From positions 90,546-154,545 of the forward strand of contig CAVTOO010000021.1 in NCBI GenBank assembly GCA_963736355.1: 64,000 nt of DNA, in the 5' to 3' direction. Below the pieces are notes generated by a model. It searched no databases. It was not told where the DNA came from and was given only the letters and a program-made list of their open reading frames with translations. The DNA is from CAVTOO01 sp963736355. GTDB taxonomy: Bacteria > Pseudomonadota > Alphaproteobacteria > Rhizobiales > Xanthobacteraceae. The translations under genes and the position numbers were made by a program. Shown piece after piece: positions 11,209-20,846 of the stretch; position 1 is the stretch's first letter; each line of letters begins with the position of its first letter.

Positions 11209-12567
11209 TTACGCCTTGCTGTCCTCGTCCTCGGCTTTCAGCAACTCTTCGCGCGAGACTTTCTTCTCGGAGACCTGTGCCAGTTCGAGGATGAAATCCA
11301 CGACCTTGTCTTCGTAGAGCGGCGCACGAATCTCGGCCATCGCCTGCGGATTGCGCTGATAGTATTCCCAGACCTGCTTTTCCTGGCCGGGGAACTGACG
11401 CACGCGCTCGGCGAGCACGCGGCCGACTTCCTCATCCGACACGGTCAGCTTGTTCTTCTCGCCGATCTCGGAGAGCACGAGGCCGAGGCGGACGCGGCGG
11501 TCGGCGATCTTGCGATAGTCTTCCTTGGCCTTGTCCTCGGTGGTGTTCTCGTCCTCGAAGGTGCGCTTGGCCTGCGCCATTTCGGTCTGCACCGACTGCC
11601 ACAGACCGTTGAATTCCTGATCGACCAGCGAGGTCGGCGGTTCGAACTTGTGGGCCTCGTCGAGTTGGTCGAGCAGCTTGCGCTTCACGCGCTGGCGGCT
11701 TGCGGTGCCGAACTCGGCGGCGACGCGCTCGCGCACGGCGTCCTTGAGCTTGTCGAGCGATTCAAGGCCAAATCCCTTGGCCATTTCGTCGTCGATCTTG
11801 AGCTCCTGCGGAGCCTCGATCAGCGAAACGGTCGTCGCGAACTCGGCGTCCTTGCCGGCCAGCGTGTCGCTGGCGTAGTTGGTCGGGAACGTCACCTTGA
11901 TGGTGAGCTCCTCGCCCACCGCGGCGCCGATCAACTGATCCTCGAAGCCCGGAATGAAAGTGCCCGAACCGACCGGCACCGGCACGTCCGAAGCGGTGCC
12001 GCCTTCGAACGCCTCGCCGCCGATCGTGCCCTTGAACGACACGGTGGCGCGATCGCCCTTCTCAACCTTGGCGCCCTCGCCCTTCGGCGTATAGCTGCGG
12101 TTCTGCTCGCCAAGGCGCGTCAGCGCGTCGGTGATCTCGGTCTCACCGACATCGGCCACGAGCTTCTCGATCTTGAACGACTTGAAATCGGCGAGCGTGA
12201 TCGGCGGCACCACTTCGATCGCGACGGTGTAGTCGAGATCGGACTGGCCGCTGAGCATCTTCTCGATGGCAGCTTCCTCGGTCGGCAGCGTGACCTTGGG
12301 CTCGCTCGCGAGCTTGAAGCCGCGCTCGGTGAAGATCTGCGTGTTGGTGTCGCGCACCATCTGCTCGATGGTCTCGGCCATGACCGAACGGCCATAGATT
12401 TTCTTGAGGTGGCCCGCAGGCACTTTGCCCGGACGGAAGCCGTTCATGCGCACGCGGTCCTTCATGTCCTTGAGGCGTTCATCGACCTTGGCGTCAAGAT
12501 CGGCCGCCGGAACGACGATGCGGAACTCGTGCTTCAGACCTTCGGCGAGCGTTTCGGTGACCTGCAT
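11209..12567 (-). CDS. tig: Trigger factor
   Basis: Ribosome-associated chaperone and peptidyl-prolyl isomerase. The start is taken at ATG 12567 (MQVTETLAEGLKHEFRIVV); the open frame continues upstream only through the tRNA-Leu gene and is not coding there. Domains: N-terminal ribosome-binding domain with the GFRPGKVP signature (about residues 43-50), FKBP-type PPIase (GDRATVSFKGTIGGEAFEGG, then PGFEDQLIGAAVGEE), and a long helical C-terminal chaperone domain. 452 aa, intact. It heads the tig-clpP-clpX-lon block. Confidence 0.96.
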   Translation of the reverse strand: MQVTETLAEGLKHEFRIVVPAADLDAKVDERLKDMKDRVRMNGFRPGKVPAGHLKKIYGRSVMAETIEQMVRDTNTQIFTERGFKLASEPKVTLPTEEAAIEKMLSGQSDLDYTVAIEVVPPITLADFKSFKIEKLVADVGETEITDALTRLGEQNRSYTPKGEGAKVEKGDRATVSFKGTIGGEAFEGGTASDVPVPVGSGTFIPGFEDQLIGAAVGEELTIKVTFPTNYASDTLAGKDAEFATTVSLIEAPQELKIDDEMAKGFGLESLDKLKDAVRERVAAEFGTASRQRVKRKLLDQLDEAHKFEPPTSLVDQEFNGLWQSVQTEMAQAKRTFEDENTTEDKAKEDYRKIADRRVRLGLVLSEIGEKNKLTVSDEEVGRVLAERVRQFPGQEKQVWEYYQRNPQAMAEIRAPLYEDKVVDFILELAQVSEKKVSREELLKAEDEDSKA

Positions 12568-12698
12568 GGCGTCTTTCTTTTCTTCGTCTTTGCGACCAGA
12601 CCCGGTCGCCGTGAATTGTTCGGCGGCAGCCACGATGCGGCGCGCCAGTTCAAGATCGTATGGGCGTTGCGCGCCCGACCGGATCGCCAGCCGGGGCC

Positions 12699-12783
12699 TG
12701 GTGCGGGCGGAGGGACTCGAACCCCCACAACTTTCGTCACGGGAACCTAAATCCCGCGCGTCTACCAGTTCCGCCACGCCCGC
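12699..12783 (-). tRNA. tRNA-Leu (TAG)
   Basis: Class II tRNA on the minus strand, 85 nt, with a long variable arm. The acceptor GCGGGCG pairs with CGCCCGC. The anticodon stem GGGA/TCCC encloses the loop TTTAGGT (anticodon TAG). The T-arm has GGTTCGAGTCC, and CCA is encoded at 12699-12701. Confidence 0.97.
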
Positions 12784-12994
12784 GAGAGCCTTCAGATGAC
12801 TTCCCACGGCCTTCGCCGGATGCGCGGCTTGCTTCCGAAGACAGCCGAAAATCGAGGGAAGGCCAGAAGGCAGAAAACTCCCATCCGGGCGGCGCGGTGT
12901 ATAGCATGGCCCCGCCCGGGTGCAGCAAAAAAATGCCTCGAAGGAGCGCTCTCCTCCGGGGGCTTACCGGCACAGGCCCAAAGGACCCAAAATC

Positions 12995-14275
12995 TTGACC
13001 TTTCTCCATCGTCGCAACGTTCTGGCCGGCCTTGCGGCCTCAGGCCTCGCGGGCCTCGTTTCGGCTCAAGCTTCCGCTCAGCAACGCGGATTGGCGCTGC
13101 GCGTTCGGCCGGCACCCTTTGTCGCAGGAGGCCCGGGCGCGACATCTTTTGCCCTTGAGCCCGCCTTGCTCGGCCGGTTTCCCCGCGGCTCGGACCTGAC
13201 AGTGGAGTTCCGCAGCGAGTTGCCGGTCCCGGTGATCCCGTCCTGGCACGGGCTCGACGGCGTGCCGCGCCTGCCGCCGGTTCAGCCCATGGGCGAGGCG
13301 CGCTGGACTCTCCCGCTGCGACAGGCCGGTACCCGGTTGTTCGATTTGCGCCTGCTGAGCGATCCGGCCTCGCCGCCCCTTCCGGTTGGCGCGCTCATTG
13401 TCGAGGAGGAAGGGCCCGCCATCGCCGACCGCGACGAGGTCCTGCTGATCGAGGAATGGCGGCTGGGCGACGACTTCAAGCCTGTTGCGCCCGGTGCACT
13501 GCCCGGACAATCGCCGCCCATCTTCACGGTCAACGGCCACGCGACTACCGACATCGCCATCCGTCAAAATGAGCGGTTGCGTCTGCGGCTCGTCAGCGGC
13601 ACCCAGCGCGGTGTCATCGCGCTGAAGATCGATGCTCACAGCGTCACCGTCATCGCCATCGACGGCCAACCAGCCGAACCGTTTCCCGCGCGCGACGGCA
13701 GCCTCATTCTGGCACCCGGCGGACGCGTCGATGTGCTGATCGACGGCATGGCGCGAGACGCCGGAACGACCACAGACATTCTGCTGCACGACGGCACGGC
13801 GCCACGACCGCTGGCGCGTCTCGTCTATGGCGCGGCGCCGTTGCGCAAAGACGCGCTGCCGCCCGCCGGAGCGTTGCCTGCGAACGGATTGCCCGAGCGT
13901 CTTGAGTTGCAAGGCGCGCATCGCGTCGAACTGACATTCGACGGCAAGCAAAGTTCGTCATGGCCGATGCCGGCCGAACTCAACGCCGGAACGCCGCCAG
14001 TCTTTACCGCAAAGCGAGGTCGCGTCATCGTCGCCACGCTCGTCAATCGCGCCAACGCGCCGGCGGTCTTTCATCTGCACGGCCATCACGCGCGGTTGCT
14101 CGACCGGCTCGACGACGGATGGAAACCGTTCTGGCTCGACACGATCGCCGTCGGCGCGCAACAGACACAGCGCATCGCCTTCCTCGCCGACACCGAAGGT
14201 GCGTGGCTGATCGATGCAATGGCGACCGCGTGGATGGCGCCGCGTCTCGCGCGCTGGTTCAAGATCGAAGCGTGA
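12995..14275 (+). CDS. Tat-exported multicopper-oxidase-like cupredoxin protein
   Basis: Multi-cupredoxin protein of the multicopper oxidase/SufI superfamily, predicted to be periplasmic. A twin-arginine signal is visible (HRRNVLAGLAASGLAG, ending near SAQASAQQ). The start is taken at TTG 12995, 8 bases after AAAGGA; the nearest in-frame ATG (12920) lies far upstream of the signal. The first ligand motif is reduced (PVIPSWHGLDGVP in place of H-x-H-G). A HLHGHHARLLD motif remains near the end. The usual C-terminal HCHxxxH segment is absent and replaced by GAWLIDAMATAWMAPRL. It may therefore lack a complete trinuclear copper site, like SufI/FtsP. It converges with the nnrD/E fusion gene. Confidence 0.75.
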   Translation: MTFLHRRNVLAGLAASGLAGLVSAQASAQQRGLALRVRPAPFVAGGPGATSFALEPALLGRFPRGSDLTVEFRSELPVPVIPSWHGLDGVPRLPPVQPMGEARWTLPLRQAGTRLFDLRLLSDPASPPLPVGALIVEEEGPAIADRDEVLLIEEWRLGDDFKPVAPGALPGQSPPIFTVNGHATTDIAIRQNERLRLRLVSGTQRGVIALKIDAHSVTVIAIDGQPAEPFPARDGSLILAPGGRVDVLIDGMARDAGTTTDILLHDGTAPRPLARLVYGAAPLRKDALPPAGALPANGLPERLELQGAHRVELTFDGKQSSSWPMPAELNAGTPPVFTAKRGRVIVATLVNRANAPAVFHLHGHHARLLDRLDDGWKPFWLDTIAVGAQQTQRIAFLADTEGAWLIDAMATAWMAPRLARWFKIEA

Positions 14276-14291
14276 AATTTATTCGCGCAAC

Positions 14292-15797
14292 TCAGTACGT
14301 AATATCGAACGCATCGTAGAGCCGGCGATGAACCGCCGGCATGACGTCGCTCAGGTCTTCGGCGATCAGGCCGGGGCCAGCTTCAAGTCCGCACTCACCG
14401 TGCATCCACACCGCCGCTGACGCAGCTTCAAACGGCGGCATGCGTTGCGCCAGCATTGCCGCGCAAAGACCGGCGAGAACGTCACCGCTGCCCGCCGTCG
14501 CGAGCCATGGCGGCGCGTTGTCAGCCACAGACGCGCGACCATCGGGAACAGCGACCACCGTGTCGGCTCCCTTGAGCACCACGGCTGCGCCACATTGAAC
14601 GGCAGCTAGCCGTACTTTCTCAAGCTTCGATAAAGTCTCCCAGTCCTCCTCCAATTCACTGAAAAGACGTGAAAATTCTCCCGTATGGGGGGTAAGGATA
14701 ACTGGCCTCTCTGGGCGGGATTTGATCGCAGCAAAAAGCAGCTCGGACTGCCCCGAAAAGCTCGTCAGAGCGTCGGCATCCAGCACAACGCCGCAATCGG
14801 CCTCGAGCGCCGTCAGCACCAGGTCGCGCGTGGTCGCACCGACGCCCATCCCCGGCCCGGCAACACACGCATTGATCCGCTGATCTGCGAGCGCCGCAGC
14901 CAATTCGACGGGAGTGTCAATCGCCCGCAACATCACTGCCGTCAGCGCCGCGGCATTGACCGCAAGCGCATCGCGCGGCGATGCCATGGTCGCGAGCCCT
15001 GCTCCACCGCGCAACGCTGCGCGCGCGGCGAGACGTGCTGCGCCGGTTTGCGCCATAGGGCCGCTCACGATCAGCACATGACCGCGCGCATATTTGTGCG
15101 CATCGATACGCGGCATCGGAAAAGCGTCGCGCCAAAGCGGTGGAACATTCTCATAGGCGTTGGGGCGAACATTTTTCAGCGCATCGGATTCCATTCCGAT
15201 CGGCGCGACGCGCACGCGACCGCAATACATGCGTCCAGGCAAAAGCAGGTGACCGACCTTGCGACGAAAAAAAGTAATCGTCTGCGTCGCCTGCACCGCC
15301 TCCCCCATAACGGCGCCAGTCGTGCCGTTGACGCCGCTCGGCAAATCGACAGCGAGAACCGGAACGCCGCTCGCGTTGATTGCGGCGATCGCCTCGGCAT
15401 CCACCCCCGTGACAATGCGATTGAGACCCGCGCCGAAAATGGCATCGACGATCAGCTCGGCCGACGCAAACAGCCCACGGTCAAACGGCACCACCGCGCC
15501 GCGCCAGGTTTGCGCCGCACGCGCCGCGTCACCTTTCAGAGCGCTACGCTCACCGAGCAGAACCACGGTGACGTCGCGCCCCAATTCCGCCAGCACGCGC
15601 GCGGCAACAAAACCGTCGCCGCCATTGTTGCCGGGACCGGCGACAACGATGACACGCCCCTCTTCCGCCATGTCGTTGGCGATTTCCGCGATCGCCTGCC
15701 CCGCGGCTTCCATCAAGGTGAAACTGGGCACACCGCCCTCGATCACGAGGCGTTCGGCCTCGGCCATTTCCGCTGCGGTAAGAAGCTCGACTGTCAT
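14292..15797 (-). CDS. nnr: Bifunctional NAD(P)H-hydrate epimerase / ADP-dependent NAD(P)HX dehydratase
   Basis: Metabolite-repair enzyme that re-dehydrates damaged NAD(P)HX. The N-terminal YjeF_N epimerase half has VVAGPGNNGGDGFVAARVL and AVDLPSGVNGTTG. The C-terminal ribokinase-like half has the ATAGSGDVLAGL motif with the catalytic Asp, plus LTPHTGEFSRLF and VVLKGADTVVA. The start is placed at ATG 15797 (MTVELLTAAEMAEAERLV); an in-frame ATG at 15842 would add 15 residues. About 501 aa, intact. It is divergent from glnB. Confidence 0.92.
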   Translation of the reverse strand: MTVELLTAAEMAEAERLVIEGGVPSFTLMEAAGQAIAEIANDMAEEGRVIVVAGPGNNGGDGFVAARVLAELGRDVTVVLLGERSALKGDAARAAQTWRGAVVPFDRGLFASAELIVDAIFGAGLNRIVTGVDAEAIAAINASGVPVLAVDLPSGVNGTTGAVMGEAVQATQTITFFRRKVGHLLLPGRMYCGRVRVAPIGMESDALKNVRPNAYENVPPLWRDAFPMPRIDAHKYARGHVLIVSGPMAQTGAARLAARAALRGGAGLATMASPRDALAVNAAALTAVMLRAIDTPVELAAALADQRINACVAGPGMGVGATTRDLVLTALEADCGVVLDADALTSFSGQSELLFAAIKSRPERPVILTPHTGEFSRLFSELEEDWETLSKLEKVRLAAVQCGAAVVLKGADTVVAVPDGRASVADNAPPWLATAGSGDVLAGLCAAMLAQRMPPFEAASAAVWMHGECGLEAGPGLIAEDLSDVMPAVHRRLYDAFDITY

Positions 15798-16184
15798 TGG
15801 CAAAATCTCATGGGCGAAATCTCCGGAAGCCGCGTCATCCATACCGGAGGCCGGGCGCGATGCGTTGATCGATAACGTGGAAAAGCCCCGGCGAATTCAC
15901 TTGCTCAGAAATTATACAATCTGCATATTATTTAATCAGGCGCTTTGCGGACCCTCGCCACCGAAACAAGCAAACTTAGGATAAGTACCTGATAACACTA
16001 AAATAAACTTCTCATTAACAAACTGGCATGACCCCTGCTTAGGGGAGAGCAGGATTGGCTTTGCTCAGCAATGGGCAAAGGCAGTGGTTTGTTGCACGTC
16101 GCCGCTCAGGCGCGGCGCAATCGCGGTTTTGATCCATGGCAAAGGGCTATGGCGAGGTCCGCAAGAAAATGCCGGGAGACGTTC
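15798..16184. other. nnr-glnB divergent intergenic region
   Basis: This AT-rich intergenic stretch holds the glnB sigma-54 type promoter at 16024-16039 (own entry) and presumably the nnr promoter. The plus-strand frame opening at 16071 runs into glnB but looks like leader rather than coding sequence. Confidence 0.6.
16024..16039 (+). promoter_or_regulatory. Sigma-54 (RpoN) type -24/-12 promoter for glnB-glnA
   Basis: tggcatgacccctgct matches the TGGCAYG-N4-YTGCW pattern, with GG and GC at the correct spacing (last G of GG to G of GC is 11 bases). It lies about 145 bases before the glnB start. Nitrogen control of glnBA through NtrC and RpoN is known in rhizobia. Activator (NtrC) sites were not resolved by eye. 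Confidence 0.75.
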
Positions 16185-16523
16185 GTGAAGAAAATTGAGG
16201 CCATCATCAAGCCGTTCAAGCTCGACGAGGTCAAAGAAGCGCTCCAGGAGGTCGGTCTGCAAGGCATCACCGTCACTGAAGCGAAAGGCTTTGGCCGTCA
16301 GAAGGGACATGCCGAATTATATCGTGGCGCAGAGTACATCGTCGACTTTTTGCCGAAGGTAAAAATCGAGATTGTGCTGAACGATGATTTGGTCGAGAAA
16401 GCCGTCGATGCCATCCGGCGTGCGGCGCAAACCGGACGCATCGGCGATGGCAAGATCTTCATCTCCAATATCGAAGGCGCGATCCGGATCAGAACCGGAG
16501 AGTCCGGGGTGGATGCGATTTAA
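16185..16523 (+). CDS. glnB: Nitrogen regulatory protein P-II
   Basis: Trimeric signal protein that senses 2-oxoglutarate/ATP and glutamine status and controls GlnA adenylylation and NtrB/NtrC. The start is taken at GTG 16185 (VKKIEAIIKPFKLDEVKEAL), behind GGGAGA; this gives the standard 112 aa. The T-loop contains the uridylylation tyrosine in ELYRGAEYIVDFLPKVK. The C-terminal signature GDGKIFISNIEGAIRIRTGE is present. It is followed after 90 bases by glnA in the classic glnBA arrangement. Confidence 0.96.
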   Translation: MKKIEAIIKPFKLDEVKEALQEVGLQGITVTEAKGFGRQKGHAELYRGAEYIVDFLPKVKIEIVLNDDLVEKAVDAIRRAAQTGRIGDGKIFISNIEGAIRIRTGESGVDAI

Positions 16524-16613
16524 GCTGAAACGGATCTAGAAAAATGCCGACGATGGCCGCCGGATCCATCAAGGCGCAGTAGCAAAGCTCGTTAAAACAG
16601 GGGTTATCAGTAC

Positions 16614-18023
16614 ATGACGACAGCGAAGGAAGTCCTGAAGTCCATCAAGGACAATGATGTCAAGTATGTCGATCTGCGCTTCACCGATCCGCGCGGCAAG
16701 TGGCAGCACGTGACGTTCGACATCTCGATGATCGACGAAGAGATTTTTTCCGAAGGCACGATGTTCGACGGCTCGTCGATCGCCGGCTGGAAAGCGATCA
16801 ATGAATCCGACATGTGCCTGATGCCCGATCCGGCAACGGCCACGATCGATCCTTTCTTCGCAGAGACCACGATGGTCATCACCTGCGACATTCTCGAGCC
16901 GACCACCGGCCAGCCCTACAACCGTGACCCGCGCGGCATCGCCAAGAAGGCTGAAGCGATGGTCAAGTCGATGGGCGTGGGCGACACCATTTTTGTCGGT
17001 CCGGAAGCCGAGTTCTTCGTGTTTGACGACGTGCGCTATTCGGCAAACCCCTACAACACCGGCTTCAAGCTGGACCAGGTCGAACTGCCGACCAACTCCG
17101 ACACGGAGTATGAAGGCGGCAATATGGGCCACCGCATCCGCACCAAGGCCGGCTACTTCCCGGTTCCGCCGCAGGACTCCGTGCAGGACATGCGCTCGGA
17201 AATGCTCGGCGCCATGGCCAAGATGGGCGTCAAGGTCGAGAAGCATCACCACGAAGTCGCTTCCGCCCAGCACGAACTCGGTATGAAGTTCGACACGCTG
17301 ACGCACATGGCCGACCAGATGCAGATCTACAAGTATTGCATCCATCAGGTCGCGCACATCTATGGCAAGACGGCCACCTTCATGCCGAAGCCGATCTTCG
17401 GCGATAACGGCTCGGGCATGCACGTCCACCAGTCGATCTGGAAAGACGGCAAGCCGACCTTCGCCGGCAATAAGTATGCCGACCTGTCGGAAAGCTGCCT
17501 CTTCTACATCGGCGGCATCATCAAGCACGCCAAGGCCATCAACGCTTTCACCAACCCGTCGACGAACTCCTACAAGCGTCTCGTCCCGGGTTATGAAGCG
17601 CCGGTGCTGCTCGCCTACTCGGCGCGCAACCGTTCGGCCTCGTGCCGCATCCCCTACACCACCTCGCCGAAGGCCAAGCGCGTGGAAGTCCGCTTCCCCG
17701 ATCCGATGGCCAATCCGTATCTCGGCTTCGCCGCGATGCTGATGGCGGGCCTCGACGGCATCAAGAACAAGATCGATCCGGGTCCGGCGATGGACAAGGA
17801 TCTTTATGACCTGCCGAAGGAAGAGCTGAAGCAGATCCCGACGGTTTGCGGTTCGCTGCGCGAAGCGCTCGAGAACCTCGACAAGGATCGCGGCTTCCTC
17901 AAGAACGGTGGCGTGTTCGATGACGATTTCATCGACAGCTACATCGAACTGAAGATGACCGAAGTTGCGCGCTTCGAAATGACGCCGCACCCGGTCGAGT
18001 TCGAGATGTATTACTCGAACTAA
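16614..18023 (+). CDS. glnA: Glutamine synthetase type I
   Basis: Catalyses ATP-dependent formation of glutamine from glutamate and ammonia; a dodecameric cytosolic enzyme. 469 aa with FDGSSIAGWKAINESDMCL, the metal/glutamate-binding motif region (VGPEAEFFVFDDV and GDNGSGMHVHQSIWKDGKP), KRLVPGYEAPV, and the adenylylation tyrosine in MDKDLYDLPKEEL. That makes it the GlnE-regulated (type I beta) form. Intact. It is co-transcribed with glnB and followed by a strong terminator. Confidence 0.97.
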   Translation: MTTAKEVLKSIKDNDVKYVDLRFTDPRGKWQHVTFDISMIDEEIFSEGTMFDGSSIAGWKAINESDMCLMPDPATATIDPFFAETTMVITCDILEPTTGQPYNRDPRGIAKKAEAMVKSMGVGDTIFVGPEAEFFVFDDVRYSANPYNTGFKLDQVELPTNSDTEYEGGNMGHRIRTKAGYFPVPPQDSVQDMRSEMLGAMAKMGVKVEKHHHEVASAQHELGMKFDTLTHMADQMQIYKYCIHQVAHIYGKTATFMPKPIFGDNGSGMHVHQSIWKDGKPTFAGNKYADLSESCLFYIGGIIKHAKAINAFTNPSTNSYKRLVPGYEAPVLLAYSARNRSASCRIPYTTSPKAKRVEVRFPDPMANPYLGFAAMLMAGLDGIKNKIDPGPAMDKDLYDLPKEELKQIPTVCGSLREALENLDKDRGFLKNGGVFDDDFIDSYIELKMTEVARFEMTPHPVEFEMYYSN

Positions 18024-18045
18024 ATCGTCTCTCGACCTCCAACGG

Positions 18046-18078
18046 AAAAGGCGCCCTCACGGGCGCCTTTTTTGTTTT
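18046..18078 (+). terminator. Rho-independent terminator after glnA
   Basis: The arms aaaaggcgccc and gggcgcctttt flank a 4-base loop and are followed by T-rich sequence. The hairpin may also serve the converging phoX-like gene. Confidence 0.9.
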
Positions 18079-18154
18079 GTACCGCGCGGCAGGCTTGAAG
18101 AGTGCGGTCAGCAGTTTGCAACTCGTCTGTTGCGCAGCACTCCCCTCGCCAACA

Positions 18155-20367
18155 TCATACCCCGATCACGCCGCCGTCGTTGCGGGTGATCACGACGGTG
18201 GCCGAGCGAGGGCGTGCCATGCCGCCATCGGGCCAGTGGCTGGGGAACGCGGCCGGGTTACCGATATCGGCCGGCTTAACATCTTCGCCCGGATGCTGGA
18301 TGTTGACGAACAGAGTCCGTCCATCCGGAGTCTCGGTGATGCCGGTGATCTCGCATTGGGAGGGGCCGACCAGGAAGCGGGCCAGCTTCTCGCCGAGCGG
18401 TGCGCCGACGATGGTAGCTACCTCCTTGGTAGCACCCGTCCGGTCGGTGTTGGTGATGGTCCGCTTGCCCTCCGCGCCGCCATCGCCGACCGTACCCGGC
18501 AATGCGGCCAGCATCATGCAGTTGGTAACGTCGGTGAAGGCGCCGTCGTCGGTCTGGATCCAGCAGATGTTGGTGGCCTCCGAGAACCACAGGCCGTCCG
18601 GGCTCGAGAAGTCATTGTCCGCTGTGAGACCGGAGATATTGACGTTCTTCGGGTCGGTGCCGGCGCGAGCGCCGAACAGGAAGATGTCCCAGCGAAACCC
18701 GGTCGCGGCCGGATCGTTGCCGTTTTCCTGCCAACGGATGATATGGCCGTTGGCATTGCCGTACTGCGCCGTATTGTTGGTACGCGCGTCGTTGTAGTGG
18801 CGCGGATTGGCTGCATCGAGCGAGGCGAGCGGGCGAAGCGCCGCGTTGTTGTTGGTGAGCGTCATGTAGACGGTACCGGTCTCGGGGTCGACTGCGCCCC
18901 ATTCCGGACGATCCATCTTGGTGGCGCCCACGGCGTCCGCCGCGATCCGGGCGTTGATGACGACATCGGCCTGATCGGCGAAGGCGTAGCCGGAAGTTCG
19001 AGGCATTGATTTTCGGGGTGCCGAATTTCAGCTCTAACCACTCGCCGCTACCGTCGGCGTTGAACTTCGCCACATAGAGTTTTCCGGCGTCGAGATATTT
19101 GTCGCCGGCCGCGAGGCCCCTCGTTTCATCAGCCGGATCCCAAACGGCATCGGAGACAAACTTGTAAATGTACTCGCCGCGTGAATCGTCGCCGCTGTAC
19201 CAGACCAGCGGCCGTCCGGCCCGCACCGGTGCGATCCAGCAGCCCTCGCGGGCCATCCGGCCCATCGCGGTCCGCTTGCGCGGGATGGAGTTCGGATCGA
19301 ACGGGTCGATCTCCACGACCCAGCCGTAGGTATTCGGTCCGTTACGGTAGTCCTCGGCGGCCGAACCAGCGATGACTTCGGCGTTCCAGCGGCCGTAGAG
19401 GTCGTCGGGGGTATCCGGAGTGACGGTCGCCCACAACTCGCGGCCGGTGCCGGCGACGCCATAGCGCTTGAAGGAGGCGATTTCCTTCGGTGACCGCTTG
19501 GCGTCATCGTTTGCCACAATGCGGCGGAAGTAACCCGCCCAGTTCTCCTCGCAGGTCAGGTAGCTGTGCCACGGCGTGTATCCGCTCGCACAATTGTTCA
19601 GCGTGCCCCGGGTGCGCGTGCCAGTCGGCGAGTATTTGGTCACCATGGCCGGTGTCCGGCCGGCAGGCCCGGAGATCGTGGTTTCGGTGAGGGTGTGAAT
19701 GCGACGGTTCAGCAGCCCGTCCTGCTTGTACGTCCAGGCGCCATTGGCGCCGCGCTCAATCTCGACCATGCTGACGCCATGGACATAATACTCGCGCAGG
19801 ACTTCCTCCGGCGAAGTGCGGACCTGGGCACTGCCCGAGCCAGTGGTGGTCACGCCGCTCTGGTGCAAGAAGGATGGCGTGATCGCCTCGTGGTTCATGA
19901 CCAGGAGACCGCGGTTGCTGGAATCTCCCGAGTACCGGCCTGACGCGTCAATGCCATAATACTGAATGGCATCGTGGTGATCACCCGCGCGGTGGGCGAA
20001 GGTCGCGGCGGCGTCGGTGCCGTCGTTTTTGTAGGCCGGCACATTGGCCGCAATCGGATCGCCCAGCCGGTAGAACGGGTTTGCCGTGTAGCCTTCAGGA
20101 ACAGTCAGGACGTCAGCCCAACTCTTGGCGACAGGCTTGAAGCCGAGTTTTGCCGGGCGCTTCTTCACCGGGGCCGGGGTGGCAGGGGCAACGCCTTGCC
20201 CAAGGGCTTGGGTGGACGTGCCGACGCCGACAAACAGCATCGCCGCACCAGCGGCCGCACCCGCGAAGAGACCGCGACGCGAGGGATCCGCAAGCCGATC
20301 CTCAATGACCGAACTCGATGCTCTTGTTATTAGTGAGATTCTGAGTGGGCTTGTTGTCGTCTTTCAT
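18155..20367 (-). CDS. phoX: PhoX-family (DUF839) phosphatase, Tat-exported (frameshifted)
   Basis: Predicted periplasmic alkaline phosphatase of the PhoX family (Ca2+/Fe-dependent in characterised members). The start at ATG 20367 (MKDDNKPTQNLTNNKSI) has AGGA upstream. A one-base insertion near 20310-20318 separates this leader from the twin-arginine signal (DPSRRGLFAGAAAGA). A second insertion near 18997-19003 (extra T in aacttcc) separates the central part from the C-terminal part (SGYAFADQADVVINARIAAD). Family motifs include YTPWHSYLTCEENWAGYF, RAGRPLVWYSGDDSRGEY and SPDGLWFSEATNICWIQTDD. The corrected length is about 736 aa. I cannot exclude another DUF839 function. Confidence 0.85.
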
Positions 20368-20467
20368 GTCCTGCGCTCCCCGTTAAGGTCGCGCAATCTA
20401 GAAACGTTCTATTACAGCTGTGTAACAGCGCTTCCGCCGACGCGATGGGGCAGCGCCGGATCAACTC

Positions 20468-20767
20468 CTAACTGGCGCTGACGACCGTTTCCGTATGCAC
20501 CACTTCGGGCGGCGTGGCGAAGCAATGGCCGACCAGCGCGCGCCAGGATTTGAAATCCTCGGAGTTGCGGAAATCAACCGTGTGGTTTTCCAGCGTCGCC
20601 CATTGAATAACGAGAAAATAAAGCTGCGGCTTTTCCATCGCTCGTTTGATTTCCAGACCCTGGAAACCCTTGGCGCGCTGGAACAGCGGCAGAGCCTTGG
20701 CGGCATTGGCCTCGAACTCGGCGTTCATGCCGTCCTTGACGATCAGCTGGGCGATTTCGGTGATCAT
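20468..20767 (-). CDS. Antibiotic biosynthesis monooxygenase (ABM) domain protein
   Basis: Small 99-aa dimeric alpha+beta barrel-type protein. It begins MITEIAQLIVKDGMNAEFEA, and the central KGFQGLEIKRAMEKPQLYFL and VIQWATLENHTVDFRNSEDF match the ABM family. Members act as quinol monooxygenases or heme-degrading enzymes, or have no known activity. A GAGG site precedes the start. It stands alone between phoX and the TRAP genes, so its substrate is unknown. Confidence 0.8.
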   Translation of the reverse strand: MITEIAQLIVKDGMNAEFEANAAKALPLFQRAKGFQGLEIKRAMEKPQLYFLVIQWATLENHTVDFRNSEDFKSWRALVGHCFATPPEVVHTETVVSAS

Positions 20768-20846
20768 GGAAGCCTCGCAGATTGGAAAATGACAGGTGCG
20801 ATCTATAGCAAGCCGCGCCCGACTCCAGAAGTCAGTCGCAGCAAAA

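Noticed and set aside
12568..12807. N-terminal extension of trigger factor
   Set aside because: The extension is a translation of tRNA-Leu (residues such as GVAELVDARDLGS), so the ATG at 12567 is the start.
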